From an uncultured Actinomyces sp. (GTDB lineage: Bacteria > Actinomycetota > Actinomycetes > Actinomycetales > Actinomycetaceae): a stretch of 55,385 nt of DNA. Position 1 is the stretch's first letter, and each line of letters starts with the position of its first letter. Under the pieces are notes generated by a model that saw only the letters and a list, made by a program, of their open reading frames with translations, ran no database searches and was not told the DNA's origin. This document shows positions 16,663 to 24,981 of the stretch, piece after piece. The position numbers and the translations under genes are program-made. Location: contig CALISI010000032.1 in assembly GCA_938041695.1 (NCBI GenBank), positions 1 through 55,385 of the forward strand, written 5' to 3'.

Positions 16663-17426
16663 GGGCGCACCTCGACGCGCTCCATAAGGGGTGCTTCGAG
16701 TGCGAGCTGCTGTGCGTGGGCGAGCTCGGCGTTGCCCAGCGTTGCCAGGTCGAGGAGCTCGTTGAGCTCATCGCGGTTGAAGGGCGCGTGCTCGGCGGTT
16801 CCCTGCACCTCGATGAAGCGGCCATCACCGGTCTGCACGACGTTCATGTCGGTCTGCGCGCGCACGTCCTCGACGTAGGGCAGGTCCAGCATCGGTGTGC
16901 CGTCGATGACACCCACGGAGATTGCGGAGATCGAATCGGTGAGGACCTTCGCGGAGGGCTTGAGGATGCCCTGGTCCTTCGCCCAGGACACTGCGTCGGC
17001 CAGGGCCACGTAGGCACCGGTGATGGCCGCGGTGCGGGTGCCGCCGTCGGCGCGCAGGACGTCGCAGTCCAGGACGATGGTGTTCTCGCCGAGAGCGGCC
17101 ACGTCCACGATGCCGCGCAGGGAACGTCCGATGAGGCGCGAGATCTCCTGGGTGCGTCCTCCCACCTTGCCCTTGACGGATTCGCGGGAGGAACGCTGCT
17201 CGGTCGCGCGCGGGAGCATCGAGTACTCGCCGGTCACCCAGCCTTCGCCGGAGTCGCGCTTCCAACGCGGCACACCCTCAGTGAAAGAGGCGACACACAG
17301 GACGCGGGTGTTGCCAAACTCGATGAGGGCAGAGCCTTCGCCGGTACCCGACCAGCCGCGGGTAATGGAGACGGGACGGAGCTGGGACGGGGTGCGCCCA
17401 TCGGCGCGCAGAGGAGTATGTGTCAT
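16659..17426 (-). CDS. rph: Ribonuclease PH
   Basis: Phosphorolytic 3'-to-5' exoribonuclease that trims tRNA 3' ends; hexameric. It has 255 aa when started at ATG 17426, supported by the typical opening RADGRTPSQLRPVSI and a TACCCT box 7 nt upstream. Family motifs are GEGWVTGEYSMLPRAT, RQ/R-type SRLIGRSLRG and LDCDVLRADGGTRTAAITG. It heads the rph-rdgB operon. Confidence 0.96.
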   Translation of the reverse strand: MTHTPLRADGRTPSQLRPVSITRGWSGTGEGSALIEFGNTRVLCVASFTEGVPRWKRDSGEGWVTGEYSMLPRATEQRSSRESVKGKVGGRTQEISRLIGRSLRGIVDVAALGENTIVLDCDVLRADGGTRTAAITGAYVALADAVSWAKDQGILKPSAKVLTDSISAISVGVIDGTPMLDLPYVEDVRAQTDMNVVQTGDGRFIEVQGTAEHAPFNRDELNELLDLATLGNAELAHAQQLALEAPLMERVEVRP

Positions 17427-17433
17427 AGTGCCT

Positions 17434-17456
17434 AGGGTAGCCCACCGCATTACCGT
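17434..17456. promoter_or_regulatory. Back-to-back leaderless promoters, rph and nudC
   Basis: TACCCT on the minus strand (17434-17439) lies 7 nt before the rph ATG, and TACCGT on the plus strand (17451-17456) lies 6 nt before the nudC ATG. The two start codons are only 36 nt apart, so the -35 regions must overlap or face each other. Confidence 0.5.
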
Positions 17457-17462
17457 GGAGTT

Positions 17463-18398
17463 ATGAGTCTTGATCTACCTCTCGTTCGCGGTCACGTCGA
17501 TCCGGCGGTCGCGCTGCGCGATTCCGTGGCTCCGGCGGCGCTCGTGCGCGCCGGTGAGGCCGATGTCATCGTCGTTGACGCTGCCGGTTTCGTCCTCCTT
17601 GACGAGGCCGGGTCGCAGCGCGCGGGTACGCCGACCCTGCGGCGCCTGCGTGGGGATGAGGCTGCGCGCGTCCTCGAGGGGGCCACTGCCTCGTTCATCG
17701 GTGTGGCGGGCGGACGCAGTGTCGTCGTGATCGAGACCAGCCGGGACGAGGTCCGAGGTCACTGGGAGCATCTGCGCGCGGTTGGCTGGCACCTCGATGG
17801 TGACGACGCGGCCCTGGCGCTGACCGCGCTGGCGCTGGCGGGGTGGCATGCGAATTACCGCCACTGCCCGCGCTGTGGGGCGGCGGTGCGCCTGGTGTCC
17901 GGCGGGTGGGCCGCGCGATGCGATGCATGTGACCGCCTCGAGTATCCGCGCCAGGATCCGGCGATCATCGTCCTGGTCCAGGACCACGATGGGCGCGTCC
18001 TCCTCGCGCATAACGCACTGTGGCAGCCCGGTTTCGTCTCGATCATCGCCGGCTACGTCGAGGCCGGGGAGTCCCCGGATGTGACGGTTGCGCGTGAGGT
18101 TGCCGAGGAGGTCGGCGTCGATATCGAGAGGCCCACGTACGTTGCGACGCAGCCCTGGCCTTTCGGGCGTTCGCAGATGATGGGATACCGCGCGCGAACC
18201 CTCAAGGAGCGCCCGACCCCGCAGGCGGACGGCGTGGAAATCGAGTGGGCACGCTTCTACAGTCGCGAGGAACTGACGTGCGCGCTCGAATCCGGTGAGA
18301 TCAGCGCGCCCGGTCGCGCCTCGATAGCCTACGCGCTCCTTCGGGAATGGTACGGCGCTGATCTGCCGAGCGGGTCCGAGGGTGCGGGACGCAAGTGA
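17463..18398 (+). CDS. nudC: NAD(+) diphosphatase NudC
   Basis: Nudix hydrolase that splits NADH/NAD and can remove NAD caps from RNA. It has 311 aa. An N-terminal domain is followed by a zinc ribbon starting CPRCG (Cys135) with the second pair in CDAC. The Nudix box GYVEAGE...REVAEEVGV is near residue 197, and the NudC-specific tail signature TQPWPFGRSQMM follows. Its stop overlaps a possible GTG start of uvrD2, the same gene pair I recall in Mycobacterium. Confidence 0.95.
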   Translation: MSLDLPLVRGHVDPAVALRDSVAPAALVRAGEADVIVVDAAGFVLLDEAGSQRAGTPTLRRLRGDEAARVLEGATASFIGVAGGRSVVVIETSRDEVRGHWEHLRAVGWHLDGDDAALALTALALAGWHANYRHCPRCGAAVRLVSGGWAARCDACDRLEYPRQDPAIIVLVQDHDGRVLLAHNALWQPGFVSIIAGYVEAGESPDVTVAREVAEEVGVDIERPTYVATQPWPFGRSQMMGYRARTLKERPTPQADGVEIEWARFYSREELTCALESGEISAPGRASIAYALLREWYGADLPSGSEGAGRK

Positions 18399-18424
18399 GC
18401 GTGGGCGATGAAACAATGGGGGCC

Positions 18425-20440
18425 ATGAACCCCGAGGAACTGCTGAACGCCCTGGATCCTGATCAGCGCGCCGTCGCCACGCAGGTGGCCGGGCCGCTCG
18501 CCGTTCTGGCCGGTGCGGGCACAGGTAAAACTCGCGCGATTACGTACCGCATCGCCTACGGGGCGGCCGTCGGCGCCTTCGATCCATCGAACGTCTTGGC
18601 CGTGACCTTCACGCAGCGCGCGGCCTTCGAAATGCGCCATCGCCTGGCGCAGTTGGGGGTGCCGAAGGCGCAGGCACGTACCTTCCACTCCGCGGCGCTG
18701 CGCCAGCTGCGCCACTTCTGGCCCACCGTCGTGGGCGGGCCGCTGCCCGACGTCATCCCACATAAGGCGTCCCTCGTTGCGGCCTCAGCTGCTCGCCTGG
18801 GGATCACGATCGACCGCACGAACGTACGCGATATCGCGGCCGAGGTCGAATGGGCGAAGGTGTCGATGGTCGACGCCGCGCACTACGCGTCGCGTGTGGC
18901 TCGCCTACGACGTGACGTGCCCGCCGGGCTGGACGCGGGTGACATGGCGCGCCTCCTCGACGTGTATGAGGATGCGAAGAACGAGCGCGGTGTCATCGAC
19001 TTTGAGGACATCCTCATCTACCTGTGTGGCATGCTGCAGGAACGCGCGGACGTCGCCTCCATCGTGCGCAAGCAATACCGCTCCTTCGTGGTTGACGAGT
19101 TCCAGGACGTCAACCTCCTCCAGGCCCGTCTGCTCGACCTGTGGCTGGGCGGTCGCCACGATGTGTGCGTCGTCGGCGATGTCGCGCAGACCATTTATTC
19201 CTTCACGGGGGCGTCCCCGGATTATCTGACGGGTTTTGGACGCAAGCATCCGGGGGCGCGCATCGTGGAGCTGACCCGCGACTACCGCTCCACCCCGCAG
19301 ATCGTCACCCTGGCCAATGACGTTCTGGCTCGTTCCTCCCAACGTGAGGGCACCGTGCGCCTGTCCAGTCAGCGCGACGGCGGCGCCCAGGTCACCTATC
19401 GGACTTACGACGACGATCGGGCAGAGGCGGAGGGCGTTGCGGCCTCGATCGCCGACCTCATCGACGCGGGGATGGCTCCCCATTCGATTGCCGTCCTCAT
19501 GCGCACCAACGGCCAGTCCCAGGCTTTCGAAGAGGCCTTGGGGGCGCGCGGTATTCCCGTGGCCGTCGCAGGAGGCAAACCCTTCTTCGCCCGTGATGAC
19601 GTGCGCACCGCGATCTCGCGCCTGCGAGCCGCGGCTGCAGCAGGGACCGATGAGGGGAGCGCGGGCGAGATCGTGCGCGACGTCCTGTCGGGCGTCGGGT
19701 GGGCGCCCGAGGCCCCCTCTGGTCAGGCGGGTTCTGAGCGCTGGTCGAACATGAACGCGATCGTCGGCTGGGCGGATGACAGTCAGGCGCAGACGCTGTC
19801 GGCCTTCGTCGCCGAGCTTGACGAGCGCGTCGCCTACCAGGTCGAGCCGGATAAGGCCGGTGTCGAGCTTGCCACCATCCACGCGGCCAAGGGCCTCGAA
19901 TGGGACGCCGTCTTCCTCGTTGGCATCGCCGAGGGCCTCCTGCCGATCTCCTACGCAAAAACTGCCGCCGCGCGCGAGGAGGAACGCCGCCTGCTGTACG
20001 TGGCGATCACGCGTGCGCGCGACCTGCTGACCCTGTCGTGGGCGCGCTCGCGGGGCGCCGACGGGCGCGGCAAGCGCAAGCGTAGTCGTCTGCTCGACGG
20101 CATCTGGCCCGAGGAGGCGCGCGTGGGCGCCCCCAAGAAGAAGGCTCGCGCCTCCACGCGTGCCCTCAACCAGGCCTTCGAAGAGGAGGCCTCGCCCCAG
20201 GCGATCGAGCTCTTCGGTCGTCTCAAGGCCTGGCGTCTCGAGGTGTCGCGCCAGGCGGGGGTGCCGCCCTTCGCGGTCTTCACAGATCAGACGCTACGGG
20301 ACATCGCGCAGGCCATGCCCAAGAACACGACGCAGCTGCGCGTCATCCGCGGCATCGGAGACGTGAAGGTGCAGCGTTTCGCCGCCCCCGTTCTCGCGCT
20401 TGTGCGCGGCGAAGAGGTCATCGTCGACGAAGGGGCGTGA
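18425..20440 (+). CDS. uvrD2: ATP-dependent DNA helicase UvrD2 (SF1A)
   Basis: 3'-to-5' DNA helicase of the UvrD family, 671 aa from ATG 18425. That start follows an AACAAT box by 7 nt; GTG 18395, overlapping the nudC stop, would add 10 residues. Motif I is GAGTGKT (about 30-36), motif II VVDEFQDVN, motif III GDVAQTIYSF, and motif VI LLYVAITRARD. A C-terminal HRDC domain (about 590-665; ELFGRLKAWRLEVSRQAG...) is present. Mycobacterial UvrD2 has a four-cysteine zinc motif between the core and HRDC; here that linker is a basic, Cys-free stretch (RGKRKRSRLLDG...). The 3' end overlaps the convergent next gene by 23 nt. Confidence 0.95.
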   Translation: MNPEELLNALDPDQRAVATQVAGPLAVLAGAGTGKTRAITYRIAYGAAVGAFDPSNVLAVTFTQRAAFEMRHRLAQLGVPKAQARTFHSAALRQLRHFWPTVVGGPLPDVIPHKASLVAASAARLGITIDRTNVRDIAAEVEWAKVSMVDAAHYASRVARLRRDVPAGLDAGDMARLLDVYEDAKNERGVIDFEDILIYLCGMLQERADVASIVRKQYRSFVVDEFQDVNLLQARLLDLWLGGRHDVCVVGDVAQTIYSFTGASPDYLTGFGRKHPGARIVELTRDYRSTPQIVTLANDVLARSSQREGTVRLSSQRDGGAQVTYRTYDDDRAEAEGVAASIADLIDAGMAPHSIAVLMRTNGQSQAFEEALGARGIPVAVAGGKPFFARDDVRTAISRLRAAAAAGTDEGSAGEIVRDVLSGVGWAPEAPSGQAGSERWSNMNAIVGWADDSQAQTLSAFVAELDERVAYQVEPDKAGVELATIHAAKGLEWDAVFLVGIAEGLLPISYAKTAAAREEERRLLYVAITRARDLLTLSWARSRGADGRGKRKRSRLLDGIWPEEARVGAPKKKARASTRALNQAFEEEASPQAIELFGRLKAWRLEVSRQAGVPPFAVFTDQTLRDIAQAMPKNTTQLRVIRGIGDVKVQRFAAPVLALVRGEEVIVDEGA

Positions 20441-21320
20441 GTGAGGACGCGAGCCCGTCGATGCCGCACACGCAGTTGCTGGCGGGCTCTACCTCCTCGA
20501 TGCGAGTCGACCCGTCCTCGCCGATCGTGGCTACCTGCGCGCACTGCGATTGAGTGAGCGCCCCTGAGGCGAAGTCCATGACCAGTTGGCCGATACGTTG
20601 AGCGGCCGCAAAGTGAGCGAGCAAAGCCAGTGGTGCGAGCGGCCAGCTTTCCAGCTCGCGCAGGTGTGCCAGGTGGAACGGGTCCGCTGCAGCGCGTGCG
20701 TGCTGCGAGCACTGGTAGCAGGGGGTGACGCCCGGGATGACGAACGGGCCCACTTCGTAGGAGTGCTCACCGCGCGTGACGATGAGGTGCGCAGTGTCGT
20801 GCGCGGTCAGCTCGAAGGGGATTCCCGGGTCGACGACCCTGTCCGCGGAAACGATCGAGAGCTCGGGTGCGCCCTGTGCGTAGAGCTGCGAGAGTGGGAT
20901 GAGATCACGCAGGGTGCGGCGCACCGCCCGATGGCGCGGTGTACCCGTGTAGTGGCCTCCGAACACGCGGTCCCAATCCTCGTCGACGAGGGTGTGGGTC
21001 TCGATCGATAGCGACAGTGAGAATGTGTCGACGAGGCTGTGCAGGGTGAGGAGGGTCGCGGGCACTGCCCCAACAATGCCGAGTGCCAGGTGGGGGAGTG
21101 CCTCGCTTCGATCCGTCAGGCGCGCCTCGGCCAGGGCTGCGAGAAGCTCCGGCGAGGCCTGGGCGTCCTCACGCTCGCGGGCGGGGTGCGCCTGATTGCT
21201 GAGCCAGATCTGGTCGCCCGCGTGTAGGTTGTCGAGCAGGACGTGTCGGCTGCGGTCGCCACCGATCTGCACGCTGCCCGGTCCGCGCCAGAGGATCGCC
21301 GTATTGTGTGCCAGGTTCAT
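20418..21320 (-). CDS. Orphan cyclodehydratase-like / TOMM leader-binding-like protein
   Basis: Protein of 300 aa resembling the ThiF-derived partner proteins of azole-peptide (TOMM) cyclodehydratases. A likely zinc site is formed by CYQC (Cys201 and Cys204) and CVC near 283. No Rossmann nucleotide-binding GxGxxG or YcaO partner and no precursor peptide are seen here. I recall such orphans beside uvrD2 and a DUF2342 gene in other actinobacteria (the Rv3195-Rv3198c neighbourhood), so a housekeeping role is more likely than peptide biosynthesis. The start has a GAAGGAGAC ribosome site. Function unknown. Confidence 0.65.
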   Translation of the reverse strand: MNLAHNTAILWRGPGSVQIGGDRSRHVLLDNLHAGDQIWLSNQAHPAREREDAQASPELLAALAEARLTDRSEALPHLALGIVGAVPATLLTLHSLVDTFSLSLSIETHTLVDEDWDRVFGGHYTGTPRHRAVRRTLRDLIPLSQLYAQGAPELSIVSADRVVDPGIPFELTAHDTAHLIVTRGEHSYEVGPFVIPGVTPCYQCSQHARAAADPFHLAHLRELESWPLAPLALLAHFAAAQRIGQLVMDFASGALTQSQCAQVATIGEDGSTRIEEVEPASNCVCGIDGLASSLTPLRRR

Positions 21321-21430
21321 GTTAGTCTCCTTCGGTTTGTGCCTGATGGAGCCATGATGAACCTATAGAGCGTTCGCGCGAGGGCTTTTGAGAAATCTGT
21401 GGAAAACTTGTCAGATCTCTTGAGAATGTT

Positions 21431-22897
21431 TCAGTTCGTTTCGTGTGGCTCGTCCGCTTCCCCGGTGTCCGAGGACGAGTCATCCGAGTTGGCCGAGGCC
21501 TCGTCGCCGGGCTGTAGCCCGTCCGCCCAACCGAGCGTCCCGTCGAGAAGAGAAGTCAGCGCAGCGTCAATATCCGCGTCCTCCTCCGCAGCCGCACGGC
21601 GCAGGGTCAGGAACGTATCGGGCGTGGCCAGCTCCGTCTCGGAGGGCACCATATCCGGATGCGACCACAGGGCCTCGCGCGCCACGCGACCGCCGTCGGC
21701 CTCCACCAGGGTGAAGATGGACGCTGCGCCGCGAGCCTGGCGCGGGCGCATCTGAAGACCCATGAGAGTTCCCAGAATCTCCTCAGCGGGACCTCCGGAA
21801 GCGCGGCGACGGCGCATCATCTCGCGCAGCGCATCCGCGTGCGGCAGATAGGGCAGTGTGGCCTGGGCCGTGACGACCTCGACCCAGCCCTCGATGAGCG
21901 CGAGCATCGTCTCCAGGCGCGTGAGGGCGCGGCGCTGGTCCGGCGTCGTGGACAGCGCGAACACGCCGCCGCTGAGCGCTGATTCCACGGACCGCGGATC
22001 CGAGGGGTCAACAGAACGGACAGCCTCGGTAATCGCCTCCGTGTCGATAGCGATCTGAGAGGCGTAGCGCTCGACAGCGCGCACGAGGTCGCCTTCCAGC
22101 CACGTCACGGACGCGAAGAGGCGCCGGTGCGCGGCCTCGCGCACGGCGAGGAACTGACGCACCTCGTCGAAGGGGATGTCGAGCCCCTCGGAGAACTGGG
22201 CGATGTTGTGGGGCAGGAGCGCTGCGTGCGAGGAATCCGACAGAGGGATGCCCGTGTCAAACGTGCCGAAAGATTCGCCCGCCAGAGCCGCCAGGACGCG
22301 TGAAATCTGAGCGGAGAACATCATCGCCGACAGGCGAGGCATCATCTCCTGGGTCTTGCCGAGCATCGCTGCCATGCCGTCGGGAAGCGATGCGGAATCT
22401 TCGAGGCCGCCCTGCCCGAACTGCTCAGACAGCGCCGCAGACAACGCGCGTGACACGTTCAGGGCAATCGGCTCGCAGATGCGCTTCCAGGTGGGGATCG
22501 TGTTTTCGACCCACGACACCCTGCTCCAAACATTGCGCGTCACCGGGCCCGAGGCGAAATCCGTGACCGCGTCGAGCCACAGGTCCGCGACCGTCATCGC
22601 CTGTCGTGCAGCCTCTGCCTCGGTGGCCGTGGGGACAGGGTCGCCGCTGGCGTACACCGCCTGCTTCGCGCCGTCCTCCACCAGTCGCCAATTAACGGGG
22701 CCGCCCGTCGTGTTCATGAGGAACTGGAACTGGCCCATCGCGGCGCGCATGCGCGCAGGATCGGAAAACTCCGCAGGCAGGCTCGCGGGATCAAAGCCCT
22801 GCGCCTGCAGCGCGCGAGCGGCCTCGGCCGCGGCCTCGTCGCCCAACACGGAGCGCAGGAAATCCTCAAAGGGGGTGCCGGACTCGTTCTCGTTCAT
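21431..22897 (-). CDS. Zinc-dependent metalloprotease-like protein (DUF2342/TIGR03624)
   Basis: Predicted zincin-like hydrolase of 488 aa, the Rv3195 type. The family signature is REAAHRRLF at about residues 251-259, in place of a canonical HExxH; the neighbouring EGDLVRAVERYA is also family-like. The acidic tail (EDADID..., DEASANSDDSSSDTGEADE) is low complexity. No signal peptide. The start ATG follows TAGGCT by 6 nt. It lies upstream of the cyclodehydratase-like gene on the same strand and divergent from the PDZ protease. Proteolysis is predicted from fold only. Confidence 0.85.
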   Translation of the reverse strand: MNENESGTPFEDFLRSVLGDEAAAEAARALQAQGFDPASLPAEFSDPARMRAAMGQFQFLMNTTGGPVNWRLVEDGAKQAVYASGDPVPTATEAEAARQAMTVADLWLDAVTDFASGPVTRNVWSRVSWVENTIPTWKRICEPIALNVSRALSAALSEQFGQGGLEDSASLPDGMAAMLGKTQEMMPRLSAMMFSAQISRVLAALAGESFGTFDTGIPLSDSSHAALLPHNIAQFSEGLDIPFDEVRQFLAVREAAHRRLFASVTWLEGDLVRAVERYASQIAIDTEAITEAVRSVDPSDPRSVESALSGGVFALSTTPDQRRALTRLETMLALIEGWVEVVTAQATLPYLPHADALREMMRRRRASGGPAEEILGTLMGLQMRPRQARGAASIFTLVEADGGRVAREALWSHPDMVPSETELATPDTFLTLRRAAAEEDADIDAALTSLLDGTLGWADGLQPGDEASANSDDSSSDTGEADEPHETN

Positions 22898-22903
22898 GAG
22901 CTC

Positions 22904-22909
22904 AGCCTA
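22904..22909 (-). promoter_or_regulatory. -10 box of the DUF2342 gene
   Basis: TAGGCT on the minus strand, 6 nt before ATG 22897; identical in sequence and spacing to the pncB box. Confidence 0.5.
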
Positions 22910-23006
22910 GCGAGCACTCGTGCGACTCAGCTGGCAAATCCCTGCGAAAACGCTGAGAGCTGAACGCGCTTGGCCCGACGGGCGTGCAACCGCGCGCTGC
23001 GTGGGA

Positions 23007-23012
23007 CACAAT
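23007..23012 (+). promoter_or_regulatory. -10 box of the PDZ-protease gene
   Basis: CACAAT lies 6 nt before GTG 23019 and supports that start over ATG 23034. Confidence 0.4.
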
Positions 23013-23018
23013 GACACG

Positions 23019-24212
23019 GTGAGTGACACACGCATGACCTCGTCAGTCGACAATCTCCTGCCCTTCGAACAGACTCCGACGAAACGTACACCGATCATCA
23101 GCTGGCGTATCCTCACAGCTATCCTGGCTGCCCTCGCGATGGTCGTGATCCTCTTTGTGATCCCCGTTCCCTTCGTGGTCAATAGCCCCGGCCCGACCTT
23201 CAACGTGTTGGGGTCGGACAAGGGTGTCCCGGTCCTCGAGATCGACGGGACTGACCCGGCGACGGGAGAACCCATTCAACAGGATGAGCCCGAGTCCGCT
23301 TCGTATCTCGATCCGGCGACACCCGGGCAGGGTCAGCTGCGCATGGTGACGGTCTCCGAATCGGGCAGTCCCGACTCTCGCCTGAATTTCGCTCAGCTCA
23401 TCGCCGCGTACTTCGACACTCACAGCAAGATCATGGACTACGAGTCGGTGTATCCCGAAGGAACCACCCACCAGCAGGTGAGCGACGCTCAGCTGGCCAT
23501 GATGCGTAACTCGCAGACGACGTCCCAGGTCGCAGCCCTCGAGTACCTCGGATGGGACGTTCCCGCGACCGTCACTATCGAGGGGGCAGTGGAGGGCTCG
23601 AACGCCGAGGGGATCGTCGAGCAGAGCGATATCTTGCGTGCCATCACCACTCCGGACGGGACCCGCCACGAGGTCGCGGACGCGGTCACGCCTTTCTCGC
23701 TCATGCGCACGGTTCCCGCGGGATCGACGATGACGTTGACGGTCGAGAGGAACGGTGAGACTCAGGATCTCTCCTTCGACTCCGTGGCAGCATCGGCGAC
23801 GGAAAGCGGCTCCAAGCTGGGAATCTACCTCTCCGTCGAGCCAACCCTGCCTGTCACCATCAGCGTCAACATCGAGGGCGTGGGAGGCCCGAGCGCCGGC
23901 ATGATGTTCTCGCTGGGCATCATCGATCGCCTCACCCCCGGTGACATGACCGGCGGCAACTCGATCGCGGGCACTGGAACTATGTCCTACGACGGGCAGG
24001 TCGGCGCCATCGGAGGCATCCAGCAAAAGCTGTGGGGTGCGCATCGTGACGGCGCCCAGTGGTTCCTCGCTCCCTCCACAAACTGCGACGAGGTCGTCGG
24101 GCACGTCCCTGATGGCCTGCGCGTCGTGTCGGTGTCCACCCTCGACGAGGCAGTCTCCGCCGTTCACTCGATCGCCGATGGCGCCGGGGATAGCCTGCCG
24201 ACCTGCCAGTAG
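23019..24212 (+). CDS. PDZ domain Lon-like serine protease (YlbL/Rv3194c type)
   Basis: Membrane-anchored protease of about 397 aa. One N-terminal membrane helix (about 30-55, ending in IPVPFVVNSPGPTFNVLG) anchors it. A PDZ domain lies in the middle, around the ITTPDGTRHEV and TVERNGETQDLSF strands. The C-terminal S16 (Lon-type) domain has the catalytic dyad: Ser292 in GGPSAGM and Lys337 in GGIQQKLWGA. Start GTG 23019 is favoured by the CACAAT box; ATG 23034 is the alternative. The protein should act at the outer face of the membrane. It is divergent from the DUF2342 gene. Confidence 0.92.
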   Translation: MSDTRMTSSVDNLLPFEQTPTKRTPIISWRILTAILAALAMVVILFVIPVPFVVNSPGPTFNVLGSDKGVPVLEIDGTDPATGEPIQQDEPESASYLDPATPGQGQLRMVTVSESGSPDSRLNFAQLIAAYFDTHSKIMDYESVYPEGTTHQQVSDAQLAMMRNSQTTSQVAALEYLGWDVPATVTIEGAVEGSNAEGIVEQSDILRAITTPDGTRHEVADAVTPFSLMRTVPAGSTMTLTVERNGETQDLSFDSVAASATESGSKLGIYLSVEPTLPVTISVNIEGVGGPSAGMMFSLGIIDRLTPGDMTGGNSIAGTGTMSYDGQVGAIGGIQQKLWGAHRDGAQWFLAPSTNCDEVVGHVPDGLRVVSVSTLDEAVSAVHSIADGAGDSLPTCQ

Positions 24213-24257
24213 CGCTCGTTAGCCAACCCACCGCCTTCGGTCAGGTGGATGCGAGAG

Positions 24258-24299
24258 GGCCCCGGCCTCGTCCTTGTCATCCGGGACGAGGCCGGGGCC
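24258..24299. terminator. Hairpin of the GGCCTCGT family, PDZ gene / PPA1309 gene
   Basis: GGCCCCGGCCTCGTCC (24258-24273) and exact complement (24284-24299): a 16-bp stem with a 10-nt loop between convergent genes. Probably a bidirectional terminator. Confidence 0.85.
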
Positions 24300-24311
24300 T
24301 CCTCATGCGTC

Positions 24312-24881
24312 TCAGGCTTGCTCGTCCGTGACCGGCTCGAGGGAAGCGCGCAGGGCGTCAACCAGGGCGGGAACGAGGTTCGAGCCCTGCCCAACCTTGT
24401 CATCGGAGTCGAAGGCGCGGGTGCGCAGCGCACACCAGGATTCGCCGCTGCGCATGACGCCGACGGCGAGGCGCACGTCGGTGCGCAGCGGGTGGTTAGC
24501 CACGAACGCGAGGGCCTCCTCGGGGTCCTCGGGGGCCTCGTCCTCGACCTCCGGGGGAACGACGATCCGCTCGACCGTGATCGCCGCACCCGGCACCGTC
24601 TCGGGCCATGCCAGGTGTGCCAGGACCTGCTCGATGTCGTCGTCGGCCAGATCCTCCTGGATGATGGCGCTCAGGTGATCATCGCTGCCATCCCAGCCGG
24701 AGCGCAGCTGCTCGGCGATGTCGGCGGGCAGATTCGGGTCGGCCAACAGCGTCGCCGTGGGGACCAGCGCATAGATGGACGGTGCGTGATCCCAACCCAC
24801 CCGGGCAGCGCCCTTCTCGATATCGACAACCACGTTGGCCAGCGCGATCTCGCGCGCACTCGGCATCATCTCAACAGTCAT
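24312..24881 (-). CDS. PPA1309 family protein
   Basis: Actinobacterial protein of unknown function, 189 aa, acidic, no signal peptide or membrane segment. Conserved family stretches are the DHAPSIYALVPTATL strand, the SGWDGSDDHLSAIIQED segment and LAWPETVPGAAITVERIV. GATTAT lies 6 nt before the ATG, so the mRNA is probably leaderless. The gene sits between the PDZ protease and UPF0182 genes, a common actinobacterial grouping of membrane-associated proteins. Confidence 0.85.
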   Translation of the reverse strand: MTVEMMPSAREIALANVVVDIEKGAARVGWDHAPSIYALVPTATLLADPNLPADIAEQLRSGWDGSDDHLSAIIQEDLADDDIEQVLAHLAWPETVPGAAITVERIVVPPEVEDEAPEDPEEALAFVANHPLRTDVRLAVGVMRSGESWCALRTRAFDSDDKVGQGSNLVPALVDALRASLEPVTDEQA

Positions 24882-24887
24882 GCCCCC

Positions 24888-24893
24888 ATAATC
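24888..24893 (-). promoter_or_regulatory. -10 box of the PPA1309 gene
   Basis: GATTAT on the minus strand, 6 nt before ATG 24881. Confidence 0.45.
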
Positions 24894-24981
24894 TCACGGA
24901 GAGCGAATAAGACCGAGGCGAAGTTACCTCTGTGCGCCGCTACACTGGTTTGAAGCTATCGGTTTGACAGAGAGGAATGCC

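Noticed and set aside
24964..24981. TTG start for the UPF0182 gene
   Set aside because: GTG 24982 has a properly placed ribosome site and the family start fits better.
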